Assembly: GCA_934216505.1 (NCBI GenBank)
Contig: CAKQBW010000001.1
Location: 87,326 to 151,325 of the forward strand
Direction: 5' to 3'
Origin: an uncultured Alphaproteobacteria bacterium
GTDB lineage: Bacteria > Pseudomonadota > Alphaproteobacteria > CAAHEQ01 > UBA3637
DNA: 64,000 bases
Under the pieces are notes generated by a model. That model saw only the letters and a program-made list of their open reading frames with translations. It ran no database searches and had not been told where the DNA came from. Position numbers and translations under genes: made by a program. Below, one piece after another: positions 1 through 8,308 of this stretch; the stretch's first letter is position 1; the number at the start of each line of letters is the position of its first letter.

Positions 1-1131
1 TTAGATGAAACAAAAAAAGTTTTATCCTATTTGCAAGACCCGAAAAAGTATTGTGTGGTTCAAATTGCGCCCGCAGTGCGTGTGGCCATAGGAGAAGCTT
101 TTGGTTATGAAAGCGGTACATTGCTGACGGGGAAAATTTATGCAGCGTTGCGTCGTATGGGCTTTCAGGCTGTTTTTGATACAAACTTTGGGGCAGATTT
201 GACGATTATGGAGGAAGGGTCTGAATTTGTAAAGCGTTTCACTACAGCCCCTGAAACATTGCCTTTGATTACCAGTTGTTGTCCAGCTTGGGTGGATTAT
301 TTGGAAAAGGTGGGGCATGATATGATTTCCCATTTTTCCACGGCAAAATCTCCGCAAGCTATGCTAGGGGCTTTGGCAAAAACCTATTATGCGGATAAAG
401 TGGGGGTGAAACCTGAGGACATGATTGTGATTTCTGTCATGCCTTGTACGGCCAAAAAATGGGAAATTAAGCGGTCAAAAGAAATGTTCCACGGGGGACA
501 TCAAGACATTGATGTTTCCTTGACAACTCGTGAGTTGGTGCGTCTGATAAAACAGATGGGAATTGATTTCAAGGCTTTACCAGAAGAGCAGGCGGATTCG
601 CCTTTAGGTGCCTATACAGGGGCTGCCACGATTTTTGGATTTTCAGGTGGTGTTATGGAAGCAGCCCTCAGAACAGCCAATTTCCTGATGACAGGAAAGG
701 AATTACAAAACCTAGAGTTTGATCAAATAACTGATTTAAACGAAGGGGCTAAAGAAATGACTTTAAATATTCAAAATAGAGAAATTCGGGTGGCTGTAGC
801 GCATGGAATAAAAAATGTGGAAACAATTTTGGAAAAGGTGCGGCGTGCGAAAGCGAATGGGGAAAAGTCGCCTTATGATTTTATTGAAGTGATGGCCTGT
901 GTGGGCGGTTGTGTCGGTGGTGGGGGGCAGCCATTGGGGACAACTCGTACTGTACGGTTAGCGCGTCAAGCAGGATTAAAGGCAGAGGATAGAAAGGCTC
1001 CATTGCGTTGTTCTCATCAAAATCCTGATATACAAAAATTATATAAGGATTTTTTGGGAGCTCCTCTGTCTGAAAAGTCCGAAGAGTTATTGCACACGCA
1101 TTATACGGCTCGTCCGCTTTATCGTAAGTGA
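1..1131 (+). CDS. [FeFe] hydrogenase catalytic subunit, 5' end off the window
   Basis: The reading frame is open from base 1, so the gene begins upstream and only the catalytic H domain is present. All three H-cluster signatures are visible: TSCCPAW, MPCTAKKWE and EVMACVGGCVGGGGQP. The end carries the small-subunit-like tail (SHQNP, then LLHTHYTARPLYRK). By family the enzyme interconverts protons and H2 in anaerobes, often as the HndD/HydA subunit of an NAD(P)- or ferredoxin-linked complex. The N-terminal FeS domains and partner subunits would be off the window, so the electron donor cannot be named. The family assignment is very secure. Confidence 0.95.
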   Translation, partial: LDETKKVLSYLQDPKKYCVVQIAPAVRVAIGEAFGYESGTLLTGKIYAALRRMGFQAVFDTNFGADLTIMEEGSEFVKRFTTAPETLPLITSCCPAWVDYLEKVGHDMISHFSTAKSPQAMLGALAKTYYADKVGVKPEDMIVISVMPCTAKKWEIKRSKEMFHGGHQDIDVSLTTRELVRLIKQMGIDFKALPEEQADSPLGAYTGAATIFGFSGGVMEAALRTANFLMTGKELQNLEFDQITDLNEGAKEMTLNIQNREIRVAVAHGIKNVETILEKVRRAKANGEKSPYDFIEVMACVGGCVGGGGQPLGTTRTVRLARQAGLKAEDRKAPLRCSHQNPDIQKLYKDFLGAPLSEKSEELLHTHYTARPLYRK

Positions 1132-1203
1132 GGTAAAAAGTCTGTTGAATCAATGGGGAATTTTTATATTAAAAATTTCGGACGATATTTTGTTAAATTA
1201 TTC

Positions 1204-1232
1204 TTGACAAGGTAAAAAAAATAAGGTATAAT
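1204..1232 (+). promoter_or_regulatory. rpmH promoter
   Basis: TTGACA (1204-1209), a 17-base spacer and TATAAT (1227-1232) form a perfect sigma-70-type consensus. It lies 32 bases before the rpmH start and drives the rpmH-rnpA-yidD run. Confidence 0.85.
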
Positions 1233-1264
1233 TCCCCCATTATTTTAGAACAAGGAGTTAAAAG

Positions 1265-1405
1265 ATGACAACAAAACGTACATATCAACCTGGAAAATTG
1301 GTTCGCACACGTCGTCATGGTTTTCGTGCCCGTATGGAGACAAAAGGGGGACAAAAAGTGTTGAACGCCCGTCGTGCCAAAGGTCGTAAGACTTTAAGTG
1401 CTTAA
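1265..1405 (+). CDS. rpmH: 50S ribosomal protein L34
   Basis: A 46-residue basic protein beginning MTTKRTYQPGKLVR and ending in RRAKGRKTLSA, the classic L34 pattern. It is part of the large ribosomal subunit. An AAGGAG ribosome-binding site sits just upstream and a near-perfect promoter precedes it. rnpA and yidD follow, the conserved bacterial order. No dnaA is in view, so the location gives no direct evidence of the replication origin. Confidence 0.97.
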   Translation: MTTKRTYQPGKLVRTRRHGFRARMETKGGQKVLNARRAKGRKTLSA

Positions 1406-1428
1406 GGACGAATTTAATCAATTCACGG

Positions 1429-1464
1429 AAAGCACCTGAATTTTTTTATCGGGTGCTTTTTCTT
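1429..1464 (+). terminator. Intrinsic terminator or attenuator between rpmH and rnpA
   Basis: AGCACC and GGTGCT form a stem closed by an AT-rich loop and followed by TTTTTCTTTT. It lies 24 bases after the rpmH stop and ends 15 bases before rnpA, and no separate rnpA promoter is obvious. It may therefore reduce rnpA expression relative to rpmH rather than end the operon. Confidence 0.65.
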
Positions 1465-1478
1465 TTGGGAAGAACACG

Positions 1479-1835
1479 ATGTCTTTGATTCGGATTAAAC
1501 GCCATTTTGATTTTGTGGAGATGCGTCAAGCCCCCTTAAAGGCTTTCACGCATTCTTTTGTATTACAGGTGCGCCCCACGGATAAAAATCAGACCAGAAT
1601 AGGTTTTACGGTTTCTAAAAAAATTTCTAAATTAGCGGTTGTTCGGAATCATTTGCGCCGTCAAATGCGGGAAATTGCCCGTTTATCGCCTGAATTACAG
1701 GAGAAATATCCCAGCCATGATTTAATTTTAGTGGCCCGACATGAGGCTTTAAATCGTTCTTATCAACAACTGACACAAGATTTTAAATACTTGTTGTCCC
1801 ATGTAAAAGAAATGAATGATGAAAAAAATGGCTAG
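1479..1835 (+). CDS. rnpA: Ribonuclease P protein component
   Basis: A 118-residue basic protein matching RnpA in length and position. It carries the FTVSKKISK segment and the RNR-type motif VVRNHLRRQMRE. With the RNase P RNA (not in this window) it removes 5' leaders from pre-tRNAs. It follows rpmH and overlaps the start of yidD by 20 bases, so the two are translationally linked. Confidence 0.93.
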   Translation: MSLIRIKRHFDFVEMRQAPLKAFTHSFVLQVRPTDKNQTRIGFTVSKKISKLAVVRNHLRRQMREIARLSPELQEKYPSHDLILVARHEALNRSYQQLTQDFKYLLSHVKEMNDEKNG

Positions 1836-2028
1836 TTTCTTCATACGCATTTATCAACTGACTTTTTCATCGTTGGTGGGAAATTGTTGTCGCTTTCAAC
1901 CAACTTGTTCGGAATATGCACATCAATCTTTTCAAAAATATGGGGTGTTGAAGGGGGGGTATTTGACCCTTAAACGGCTTTTACGGTGTCACCCGTTTGC
2001 TAAAGGGGGCTATGACCCTGTTCCGTAA
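1816..2028 (+). CDS. yidD: Membrane protein insertion efficiency factor YidD
   Basis: 70 residues with the YidD signature: CRFQPTCSEYA, then GGYLTLKRLLRCHPF and GGYDPVP at the C terminus. It is a small peripheral inner-membrane protein thought to assist YidC insertase. It overlaps rnpA. yidC, normally the next gene, is absent here: a promoter and lysS follow directly. The first codons are ATGATG-like, so the start could be one or two codons later. Confidence 0.93.
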   Translation: MMKKMASFFIRIYQLTFSSLVGNCCRFQPTCSEYAHQSFQKYGVLKGGYLTLKRLLRCHPFAKGGYDPVP

Positions 2029-2044
2029 AAAATAAATAAAGTCA

Positions 2045-2073
2045 TTGACATTTGATGAAAAAATCAGTATTCT
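2045..2073 (+). promoter_or_regulatory. lysS promoter
   Basis: TTGACA (2045-2050), a 17-base spacer and TATTCT (2068-2073). The in-frame TTG at 2045 is part of the -35 box, which rules it out as the lysS start and supports the ATG at 2108. Confidence 0.8.
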
Positions 2074-2107
2074 AACCCACATATTATTCATAATGAAAGG
2101 AATTAAA

Positions 2108-3586
2108 ATGGACGAAAATTTGGGACATGAACAACGGCAGATTCGCTTAGAAAAACTTAAAAAAATGGAAGCAAAAGGAATCAATCCTTATCCCCACACT
2201 TTTAAGCCAAATGCGACCTCTGAGACTTTAACAAAAAAGTATGCCGATTTGGCCCCAGATACCCAAACAGAAGATGTGGTGATTGTGGCGGGGCGGGTGC
2301 GTGCTATTCGTAATTCTGGTATGTTCATGGATATTTATGATACCACGGGAAAAATTCAAATTTATACTTCCAAAGAAAATTCCTCAGAGGAAGTTTTGGA
2401 CATGTTGTCTATGGTGGATATCGGTGATATGATTGGGATTGAAGGTACTGTACGGCGGACAAAACGGGGGGAATTATCGGTCAATACTCAAAAAATTACA
2501 ATGCTTTCAAAGGCTTTGTTGCCTCTCCCTGAAAAGTTTCATGGTTTAACGGATACAGATACAAAGTATCGCCATCGTGAGTTGGATATGATTATGAATC
2601 CAGAAACAATTCAAACTTTGATTAAGCGAAGCCAAATTGTGGAATCTATTCGTCAATTATTACGGTCAAAGGGATTGATTGAGGTGGAAACGCCTGTGTT
2701 GCAATCTATTAAGGGCGGGGCGACAGCCAAACCTTTTATCACACATCACAATTCTTTGGATATGGATTTGTTTTTGCGGGTGGCACCTGAATTATTTTTG
2801 AAGCGTTTGATTGTGGGGGGGATGCCTGGGGTATTTGAATTTGCCCGTAATTTTCGTAATGAGGGAATGGATACAACACATAATCCTGAATTTACAGGTT
2901 TAGAAATGTATTTGCCCTATACGGACTATAATGATATGGCTGACTTATTTGAAGAAATTGTGCGTCAAGCCTGTCAAGAAGTCAATGGGACTTTACAAAT
3001 TGAATACGATGGTAAAAAGTTTGATTTATCTAAACCTTTCGTACGGGTGACGATGAACGATATGATTAAAAAATATGCTGGCGTGGATTTCTTGGCTATT
3101 TCTTCAGATGAAGAAGCTCGTCAAATGGCAGAAAAGTTAGGTGTTCATGTGGAAAAAAACAGCGATTGGGGACATTGTATGGCGGCTGTTTTTGAAGAAA
3201 AATGTGAAGATCATTTGATTCAGCCAACAATTGTTATGGATCACCCTCGTTCTATGAATCCTTTATGTAAGACCCACAGAAAAGATAACCGTTTGGTGGA
3301 ACAATTTGAACCATATATCAATGGGAAAGAAATGGGAAATGCTTATACGGAATTGACAAATCCTTTGGATCAGCGGGAACGCTTTGAAGCCCAAGTAAAA
3401 GCGCGTGAGGCGGGTGATGAAGAAGCCGACATGATGGACGAAGACTTTGTGGAGGCTTTGGAACATGGATTGCCCCCAACGGGTGGCATGGGCATTGGTA
3501 TGGATCGCTTGATTATGTTCTTGACGGGTAATACATCTATTCGTGATGTGTTGGCTTTTCCAACAATGCGTAAATTAAGTAAATAA
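2108..3586 (+). CDS. lysS: Lysyl-tRNA synthetase, class II
   Basis: 492 residues. An N-terminal OB-fold anticodon-binding domain (about residues 50-150) precedes the class II catalytic core, which has FRNEGMDTTHNPEFT (motif 2) and GMGIGMDRLIM (motif 3). It charges tRNA-Lys in the cytoplasm. The start at 2108 is chosen because GAAAGGA lies 7 bases upstream and the -35 box occupies the only earlier in-frame start. No promoter is apparent between lysS and the small membrane protein, tRNA-Arg and hprK that follow, so one long transcript is likely. Confidence 0.97.
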   Translation: MDENLGHEQRQIRLEKLKKMEAKGINPYPHTFKPNATSETLTKKYADLAPDTQTEDVVIVAGRVRAIRNSGMFMDIYDTTGKIQIYTSKENSSEEVLDMLSMVDIGDMIGIEGTVRRTKRGELSVNTQKITMLSKALLPLPEKFHGLTDTDTKYRHRELDMIMNPETIQTLIKRSQIVESIRQLLRSKGLIEVETPVLQSIKGGATAKPFITHHNSLDMDLFLRVAPELFLKRLIVGGMPGVFEFARNFRNEGMDTTHNPEFTGLEMYLPYTDYNDMADLFEEIVRQACQEVNGTLQIEYDGKKFDLSKPFVRVTMNDMIKKYAGVDFLAISSDEEARQMAEKLGVHVEKNSDWGHCMAAVFEEKCEDHLIQPTIVMDHPRSMNPLCKTHRKDNRLVEQFEPYINGKEMGNAYTELTNPLDQRERFEAQVKAREAGDEEADMMDEDFVEALEHGLPPTGGMGIGMDRLIMFLTGNTSIRDVLAFPTMRKLSK

Positions 3587-3602
3587 CTTATAAGGAGGAA
3601 AA

Positions 3603-3860
3603 ATGAAGGAGTTATTAAAAAACTTAATGAATTTGGATAAACCCTTTTTAACAAAGGATTTAGCACCTAAACTGGCTCCCTTTGCGTGGATAATTTATGT
3701 CATCGCTTTGATTATTTTGGCGGTTGCAACATTAGGGGCGCTCAGATTACTTTTTGAAATGTATTTGTCGTCTTTTGTTTTGGCGATGTTGGGGATTTTT
3801 GCGGAATTTGCGATTGTACGCATGTTTTGCGAGTACTTGGCTTCTCATAACAAGAAATAG
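3603..3860 (+). CDS. Small two-helix membrane protein, DUF4282-like
   Basis: 85 residues with two hydrophobic helices (about 27-48 and 54-75). A conserved-looking Arg/Glu pair closes the second helix (FAIVRMFCEYL). This layout recalls the DUF4282 family, whose role is unknown. A strong AAGGAGG site precedes the ATG. It lies 16 bases after lysS and 11 before tRNA-Arg. The family label is tentative; the membrane topology is clear. Confidence 0.7.
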   Translation: MKELLKNLMNLDKPFLTKDLAPKLAPFAWIIYVIALIILAVATLGALRLLFEMYLSSFVLAMLGIFAEFAIVRMFCEYLASHNKK

Positions 3861-3871
3861 GTGGAGTCTGT

Positions 3872-3948
<77 letters not shown>

Positions 3949-3956
3949 AAATTTTT

Positions 3957-4397
3957 ATGACCCAATTTGTTCAGGCAACCAGTGTTGAAATTGAGGGACA
4001 AGCGGTCTTGATTCAAGGACCAGCAGGGGTGGGGAAAACTTCTTTGGCTTTGAAGTTGATAGAACGTGGAGGAAATTTAATTTGTGATGATATAACCGTT
4101 TTATCTTTGAAAAACAACAGGATATTTTGTAAAGTTCAAGAAAAACTTTATGGAAAAATTGAACTGAAAGGCTTAGGGATAATCCAAAATATGGCTGTTT
4201 GTCAGGAGGCCCCTTTGGTGTGCGTGATTCGGTTGCATGCGGATAAAACAGAACGCTTTCCTGAAGCTGATCAAAAAATGGAAATTTTAGGACAAAAAAT
4301 ACCTGTCTTTGATTTTTTTTCTTGCGAAACGACCTATCTTTGGGTATTATATGCTTTGAAAGCATTAAAAGGGGAACTCTCTTTATTGAAGGAGTAA
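3957..4397 (+). CDS. hprK: HPr kinase/phosphorylase, short alphaproteobacterial form
   Basis: 146 residues corresponding to only the C-terminal kinase domain of HprK. The Walker A motif GPAGVGKT is at residues 21-28 and a CDD acidic motif follows. It is expected to phosphorylate and dephosphorylate a serine on HPr, which is encoded two genes downstream. The ATG is 8 bases after the tRNA-Arg CCA and has no ribosome-binding site. Earlier in-frame starts lie inside the tRNA and are rejected. EIIA follows immediately, giving the alphaproteobacterial PTS-regulatory cluster. Confidence 0.9.
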   Translation: MTQFVQATSVEIEGQAVLIQGPAGVGKTSLALKLIERGGNLICDDITVLSLKNNRIFCKVQEKLYGKIELKGLGIIQNMAVCQEAPLVCVIRLHADKTERFPEADQKMEILGQKIPVFDFFSCETTYLWVLYALKALKGELSLLKE

Positions 4398-4823
4398 ATG
4401 ATGTTAGGAATTGTTATTGTGGCCCATAATTTTTTGGCCGATTCTATGAAAAGTGTTGTGGAACATGTAGTGGGTAAGTTGCCTGATGTTTTATGTGTTA
4501 ATGTCTTGCCTGAAGATGATATAGAGCAAAAAAGAGCGGAAATTAGTGAAAAAATTAAACAAGCTGACAAAGGAAAAGGCGTTGTTCTTTTGACCGATAT
4601 GTTTGGGGGGACTCCCTCAAATTTGGCTATTTCTTTGATGCGGGAGGGGAAAATTGAAGTAATTTCAGGTATGAATGTGCCGATGTTGGTAAAACTCGTT
4701 CGTCTGCGGAGGAAAAAATTAGCTGAAGCCGTTCAAAAAGCGACTGATTCTGGACGACACTATATTATGGTCGCTTCAAATTTTTTGGAGAAAAAAAATG
4801 ACGAAAGCAATAAAAACAGTTAA
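4398..4823 (+). CDS. PTS fructose/mannose-family EIIA component
   Basis: 141 residues of the mannose EIIA fold. His10 in VIVAHN is the expected phosphate acceptor, and DMFGGTPSN (about 70-78) is the family hallmark. In alphaproteobacteria such proteins sit between hprK and ptsH and act in a regulatory phosphotransfer chain rather than in sugar import. No EI or membrane EIIBC component is present here. The gene abuts hprK and overlaps HPr by 26 bases. Confidence 0.92.
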   Translation: MMLGIVIVAHNFLADSMKSVVEHVVGKLPDVLCVNVLPEDDIEQKRAEISEKIKQADKGKGVVLLTDMFGGTPSNLAISLMREGKIEVISGMNVPMLVKLVRLRRKKLAEAVQKATDSGRHYIMVASNFLEKKNDESNKNS

Positions 4824-5076
4824 GATAATCAATGTTAGGGGATTGCATGCTCGTGCAACAGCGGAATTTGTGAAGTTGGCCGATTCTTTTTCGTGTGAAA
4901 TTTTTGTTTCAAATCCAGATAATTTAAAAGTGTCAGGGAAATCAATCATGGGGTTATTGATGCTGGGGGCTCCTCTAGGAACTTCTTTGGTTATTGAAGC
5001 GGACGGGGAGGAGGCCGAAAAGGCTGTGCAATCCTTGGCTACTTTAGTCAATAATAAATTTGGAGAAGAGGTATGA
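4798..5076 (+). CDS. ptsH: HPr phosphocarrier protein
   Basis: 92 residues. His17 in GLHARAT is the EI-dependent phosphorylation site, and Ser49 in GKSIMG matches the regulatory serine that HprK modifies. A GGAG site lies just ahead within EIIA. It ends by overlapping the first MlaD-like gene by 4 bases. EI must be encoded elsewhere if the chain is functional. Confidence 0.93.
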   Translation: MTKAIKTVKIINVRGLHARATAEFVKLADSFSCEIFVSNPDNLKVSGKSIMGLLMLGAPLGTSLVIEADGEEAEKAVQSLATLVNNKFGEEV

Positions 5077-5558
5077 CAGAAAAAACAAGAAAAATTATAT
5101 TGGGTGGCTTTCTTTTTATGGGCTTGCTTGTTTTGTTAGGGTGGTTGCATCAAACCTCATTAAAAGAGCAGAAAAAAGATGATTATATTTTATATGCTTT
5201 ATTTAAGAAAACAGATGGGGTGGATATAGGAGCTCCTGTGCGTTTATCAGGAGTGCCTGTAGGACACGTTTTTAAACAAGAGTTGGCTGATAATTACGAG
5301 GTGCGTTTGACGCTTTCTTTTAATAAAAAATTGGAGTTGCCGTTGGATACTTCTGTGGCAATTGAAACCGATGGATTTTTGGGGTCAAAACATATTGAAT
5401 TGATTCCTGGGGCGGACGAAGAAATGTTGGATTCTGGGGATACATTGGAATATACTCAAGATACCATTTTATTAGATGAACTTTTGGCGAAGGTCAATTC
5501 TTATATGGAACAAAAAAAAGAATCAAAGGAGAATAAAAATGAAGAAAAATCCAATTGA
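5073..5558 (+). CDS. MlaD-like MCE-domain lipid-transport protein, copy 1
   Basis: 161 residues: an N-terminal membrane anchor (about 9-25) followed by one MCE/MlaD domain (YALFKKTDGVDIGAPVRLSGVPVG, split here as YALFKKTDGVDIG then APVRLSGVPVG). MlaD proteins form periplasmic hexamers that shuttle phospholipids between membranes with MlaE/MlaF. Neither the permease nor the ATPase is in this window. It overlaps HPr by 4 bases and the second copy by 20. The tail is lysine/glutamate-rich and lacks the long coiled-coil of PqiB/YebT. Confidence 0.85.
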   Translation: MTEKTRKIILGGFLFMGLLVLLGWLHQTSLKEQKKDDYILYALFKKTDGVDIGAPVRLSGVPVGHVFKQELADNYEVRLTLSFNKKLELPLDTSVAIETDGFLGSKHIELIPGADEEMLDSGDTLEYTQDTILLDELLAKVNSYMEQKKESKENKNEEKSN

Positions 5559-5982
5559 AACAGTTCTGGGGCTTTTTGTGTTGGTATTTGCGGGTATTTT
5601 TTTGGTATATGCTTCCTCACGAATAGACACAAAAAAAGTGGATGGTTATACGGTTAAGGCTAATTTTTCAAAAATAGGGGGCTTGGAAGTTGGCTCTGAT
5701 GTGCGTATTTCAGGAATCAAAGTGGGGGCTGTTTTGGGGACTTCTTTGAATAAAGAGGATTATACCGCTGATGTTCTCCTGATAATTGATTCAAATGTTC
5801 AACTGCCCAAGGATACGCAAGTAAGTATTGCTGATGTGGGGTTGATGGGGGGAAAGTATGTACGTTTGGAACCAGGTAAAAGCCACGATTTTATTAAACC
5901 CAATGAGCGATTGATGCAAACAAAAAATTATAAATCTTTGGAAGATAATATCTCTGAATTTATTTTCCTTTCAACGAAGTAG
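5539..5982 (+). CDS. mlaD: MlaD-like MCE-domain lipid-transport protein, copy 2
   Basis: 147 residues: one membrane anchor (about 8-25) and an MCE domain with FSKIGGLEVGSDVRISGIKVG and LMGGKYVRLEPG. It is closer than copy 1 to canonical MlaD. The ATG at 5539 is preferred because AAAGGAG precedes it; an earlier in-frame start at 5476 would add an unrelated N terminus. Two different MlaD proteins in tandem suggest a mixed ring or a duplication. DUF2155 follows after 3 bases. Confidence 0.87.
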   Translation: MKKNPIETVLGLFVLVFAGIFLVYASSRIDTKKVDGYTVKANFSKIGGLEVGSDVRISGIKVGAVLGTSLNKEDYTADVLLIIDSNVQLPKDTQVSIADVGLMGGKYVRLEPGKSHDFIKPNERLMQTKNYKSLEDNISEFIFLSTK

Positions 5983-5985
5983 GGT

Positions 5986-6426
5986 ATGATGAAAAAGATT
6001 CTATTTTTTATGGTGTTGTTTTTTCCTGTGTCTGTCTTGGCAACGGATGTTTCAACTTCTTCTGTTCTTTTGCAGGCGATGGATAAAATTACAGGGCGTG
6101 TTCAAAAGATAGAAATTTTTGTGGGGCAAAAGGTTCGCTTTGGGGAATTAGAAATTCAATTGGAAAAGTGTTTAAAAAAGCCCCCTGAAGAAACACCTGA
6201 AAATGCGGCGTTTTTAAAAATAGCCTATTCAAATCAACCCGATAAAGAGGTTTTTAAAGGCTGGATGTTTTCTTCTAATCCTGCGCTTTCGGCCATGGAA
6301 GACGCTGTTTATGATATTTGGGTGGATTCCTGTCTAGAGGGTCCCGAAGAAATCCCTTCGGAACAAGTTGATACTTCTGATGAAATGGATTTATCAGAAG
6401 TCATCAGCGCACCGATTGAAGATTGA
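5986..6426 (+). CDS. DUF2155 secreted protein
   Basis: 146 residues with a signal peptide (cleavage near VLA-TDV). The DUF2155 core reads QAMDKITGRVQKIEIFVGQ, PPEETPENAAFLKI and FKGWMFSSNPALSAME. The family is largely alphaproteobacterial and has no known function. It ends the lysS-to-MlaD run and overlaps the convergent dehydrogenase gene by 23 bases. Association with MlaD suggests an envelope role, which is inference. Confidence 0.85.
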   Translation: MMKKILFFMVLFFPVSVLATDVSTSSVLLQAMDKITGRVQKIEIFVGQKVRFGELEIQLEKCLKKPPEETPENAAFLKIAYSNQPDKEVFKGWMFSSNPALSAMEDAVYDIWVDSCLEGPEEIPSEQVDTSDEMDLSEVISAPIED

Positions 6427-7420
6427 TGGGAGTTCCTTTTAAAAAGTTTTGTATATTTTGACAAGTTGTTGCGTTAATTCGGCGAATAGCATCAAAGGAA
6501 TTAAAGGCGATGTGAGGAGTTATAATCACATTTTTAAGTTGCATCAACTTCAGGTTGATTGTTGAAGTTAAAAGAAAGTCTTGGTTCGTTAGGTTAGGGG
6601 AGGTTTCCGCTTCGTCCCTTAAAAGGAAGTCTTCATTTTCAACAACGTCTAAGCCCGCCCCTGCGACTTTGTGCTTCATAATGGCTTCGTACAAGGCAAA
6701 AGAATCAATTAAATCTCCCCTTGCTGTATTGATAATCAGGACATCTTTTTTCATTTTTTGAAAGGCTTTTTTGTCCAAAAGATGATAGTTTTCTTTAGTG
6801 GAAGGAATATGTAAAGAAATAATATCGCTATTTTTATACAAATCGTTTAGGTTAGAAACATAAAATTTCTTTAAGTTCTTTTGTTGAAAAATATCATAGG
6901 CAAGTACTTTCATATTGAAGCCTTGGGCGATTTTTATCATGTGTTGTCCAATAGAGCCTGTCCCAATAATACCAATGGTTTTATCGGCTAAATCAAATCC
7001 CGTGTAATCGGGCATTTTTATTAAATTACAGCGCATATCTTGGTTGGCTTGCATAATTTTTCTTTCCAAATCCAGTATGAGTCCAAAGGCAAATTCAGCC
7101 ACTGTAATTGCCCCATATTGAGGGACATTGGATACGAGAATGTTTCTTTTCTTGCAATAATTTAAATCAATGTGGTTAAAGCCCGTGCTGCGTGTGGCGA
7201 TAAATTGTAAATTTTTAAAGAGATCTAATTTTTCATTTTGAATCAAACTAGAATGTGTGAAAACACTGATGACTCGGGCATCTAAATAAGGTTTCAGTTT
7301 TTTTAAAGAAATCTCAGAGAAAGAATCCGAAAAAAATATATATTTACAATTTTTACAAGGGCAGGTTGTGGCGAATTTCTTCACTTCTTTATTTGAATCA
7401 AAAAACAATATGTTTTCCAT
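6404..7420 (-). CDS. D-2-hydroxyacid dehydrogenase (D-lactate dehydrogenase-like)
   Basis: 338 residues. The NAD-binding motif GIIGTGSIG (about 149-157) and the catalytic Arg (NTARGDLID), Glu (DVVENE) and His (ITPHIAFNS) are all present. Enzymes of this family reduce 2-keto acids to D-2-hydroxy acids; the DVVENED segment resembles fermentative D-lactate dehydrogenases. It would regenerate NAD+ under anaerobic growth, but the substrate cannot be fixed from sequence. GGAGG-type bases lie ahead of the ATG. It is the last of the minus-strand genes after accD. Confidence 0.88.
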   Translation of the reverse strand: MENILFFDSNKEVKKFATTCPCKNCKYIFFSDSFSEISLKKLKPYLDARVISVFTHSSLIQNEKLDLFKNLQFIATRSTGFNHIDLNYCKKRNILVSNVPQYGAITVAEFAFGLILDLERKIMQANQDMRCNLIKMPDYTGFDLADKTIGIIGTGSIGQHMIKIAQGFNMKVLAYDIFQQKNLKKFYVSNLNDLYKNSDIISLHIPSTKENYHLLDKKAFQKMKKDVLIINTARGDLIDSFALYEAIMKHKVAGAGLDVVENEDFLLRDEAETSPNLTNQDFLLTSTINLKLMQLKNVIITPHIAFNSFDAIRRINATTCQNIQNFLKGTPINLQSVR

Positions 7421-7461
7421 ATTTCCTCCTTTTATTTCAAATAAGGACTATTTTCAAAAAA

Positions 7462-8307
7462 TTAAAGCCCAAAAACGGTCAAAATATCAGAAATTTTTTT
7501 CTTCAAATCTTTTCTTTGAACGACTTGATCCACCATTCCGTGTTCTAACAGATATTCTGATTTTTGAAAATTAGGTGGCAAGACCTCATGAATTGTTTGT
7601 TCTATCACACGAGAACCTGCAAAACCTATAATAGCATCTGGTTCAGCTAAAGTAATGTCGGCTTGCATAGCGAATGAGGCGGTTACTCCCCCTGTGGTGG
7701 GATTTGTTAAGACAACAATATAGGGCAGATGTTTTATGGCTAATTCTTTGACCGCCAAAATTGTACGGGCCATTTGCATCAAAGAAAGAATTCCCTCTTG
7801 CATTCTGGCTCCGCCCGAAGCAGGAAAAATAATCAATCCCGCCTGTTGAATTTGGGCCAATTTGGCAGCTGTGATAATCGCCTGACCAACGGCTGTCCCC
7901 ATAGACCCCCCCATAAAAGCGAAATTAAAAACAACCACTACAGAGCGATGCCCATTGATTTGTCCATAGGCTACTTGAACGGCATCTCGTTGTTCAGTCT
8001 TTTTTCTAGATTCCTTCAGCCTGTCTGTATATTTTTTGACATCACGAAATTTCAAAGGATCATCAGGTGTTTTGGGGAGTTGTATTAAAGTATATTTTTC
8101 TTCGTCAAAAAGCATTTTAAAACGTTCTTTGATAGGAAGTGCAAAATGATAATCACAATGAGGACAAACATAATAACTTTGTGTTATTTCAGAATGAAAA
8201 AGCATATTGGAACATTTTGGACACCTGTCCCAAAAATTATCAGGGATATCTTTACTTACCCCGATTTTTTTGACAGTAGGACGCTTTAAGTTTGTAATCC
8301 AGTTCAT
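7462..8307 (-). CDS. accD: Acetyl-CoA carboxylase carboxyltransferase subunit beta
   Basis: 281 residues. A four-cysteine zinc ribbon (Cys29, 32, 48, 51) is followed by the crotonase-like carboxyltransferase domain (FAFMGGSMG, FPASGGARMQEG, TNPTTGGVTASFA). With AccA it transfers carboxyl from biotin to acetyl-CoA to make malonyl-CoA for fatty acid synthesis. It lies 1 base after an IHF-like gene, so both are likely co-transcribed. In many alphaproteobacteria accD is next to trpA and folC; that is not so here. Confidence 0.96.
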   Translation of the reverse strand: MNWITNLKRPTVKKIGVSKDIPDNFWDRCPKCSNMLFHSEITQSYYVCPHCDYHFALPIKERFKMLFDEEKYTLIQLPKTPDDPLKFRDVKKYTDRLKESRKKTEQRDAVQVAYGQINGHRSVVVVFNFAFMGGSMGTAVGQAIITAAKLAQIQQAGLIIFPASGGARMQEGILSLMQMARTILAVKELAIKHLPYIVVLTNPTTGGVTASFAMQADITLAEPDAIIGFAGSRVIEQTIHEVLPPNFQKSEYLLEHGMVDQVVQRKDLKKKISDILTVFGL

Positions 8308-8308
8308 T

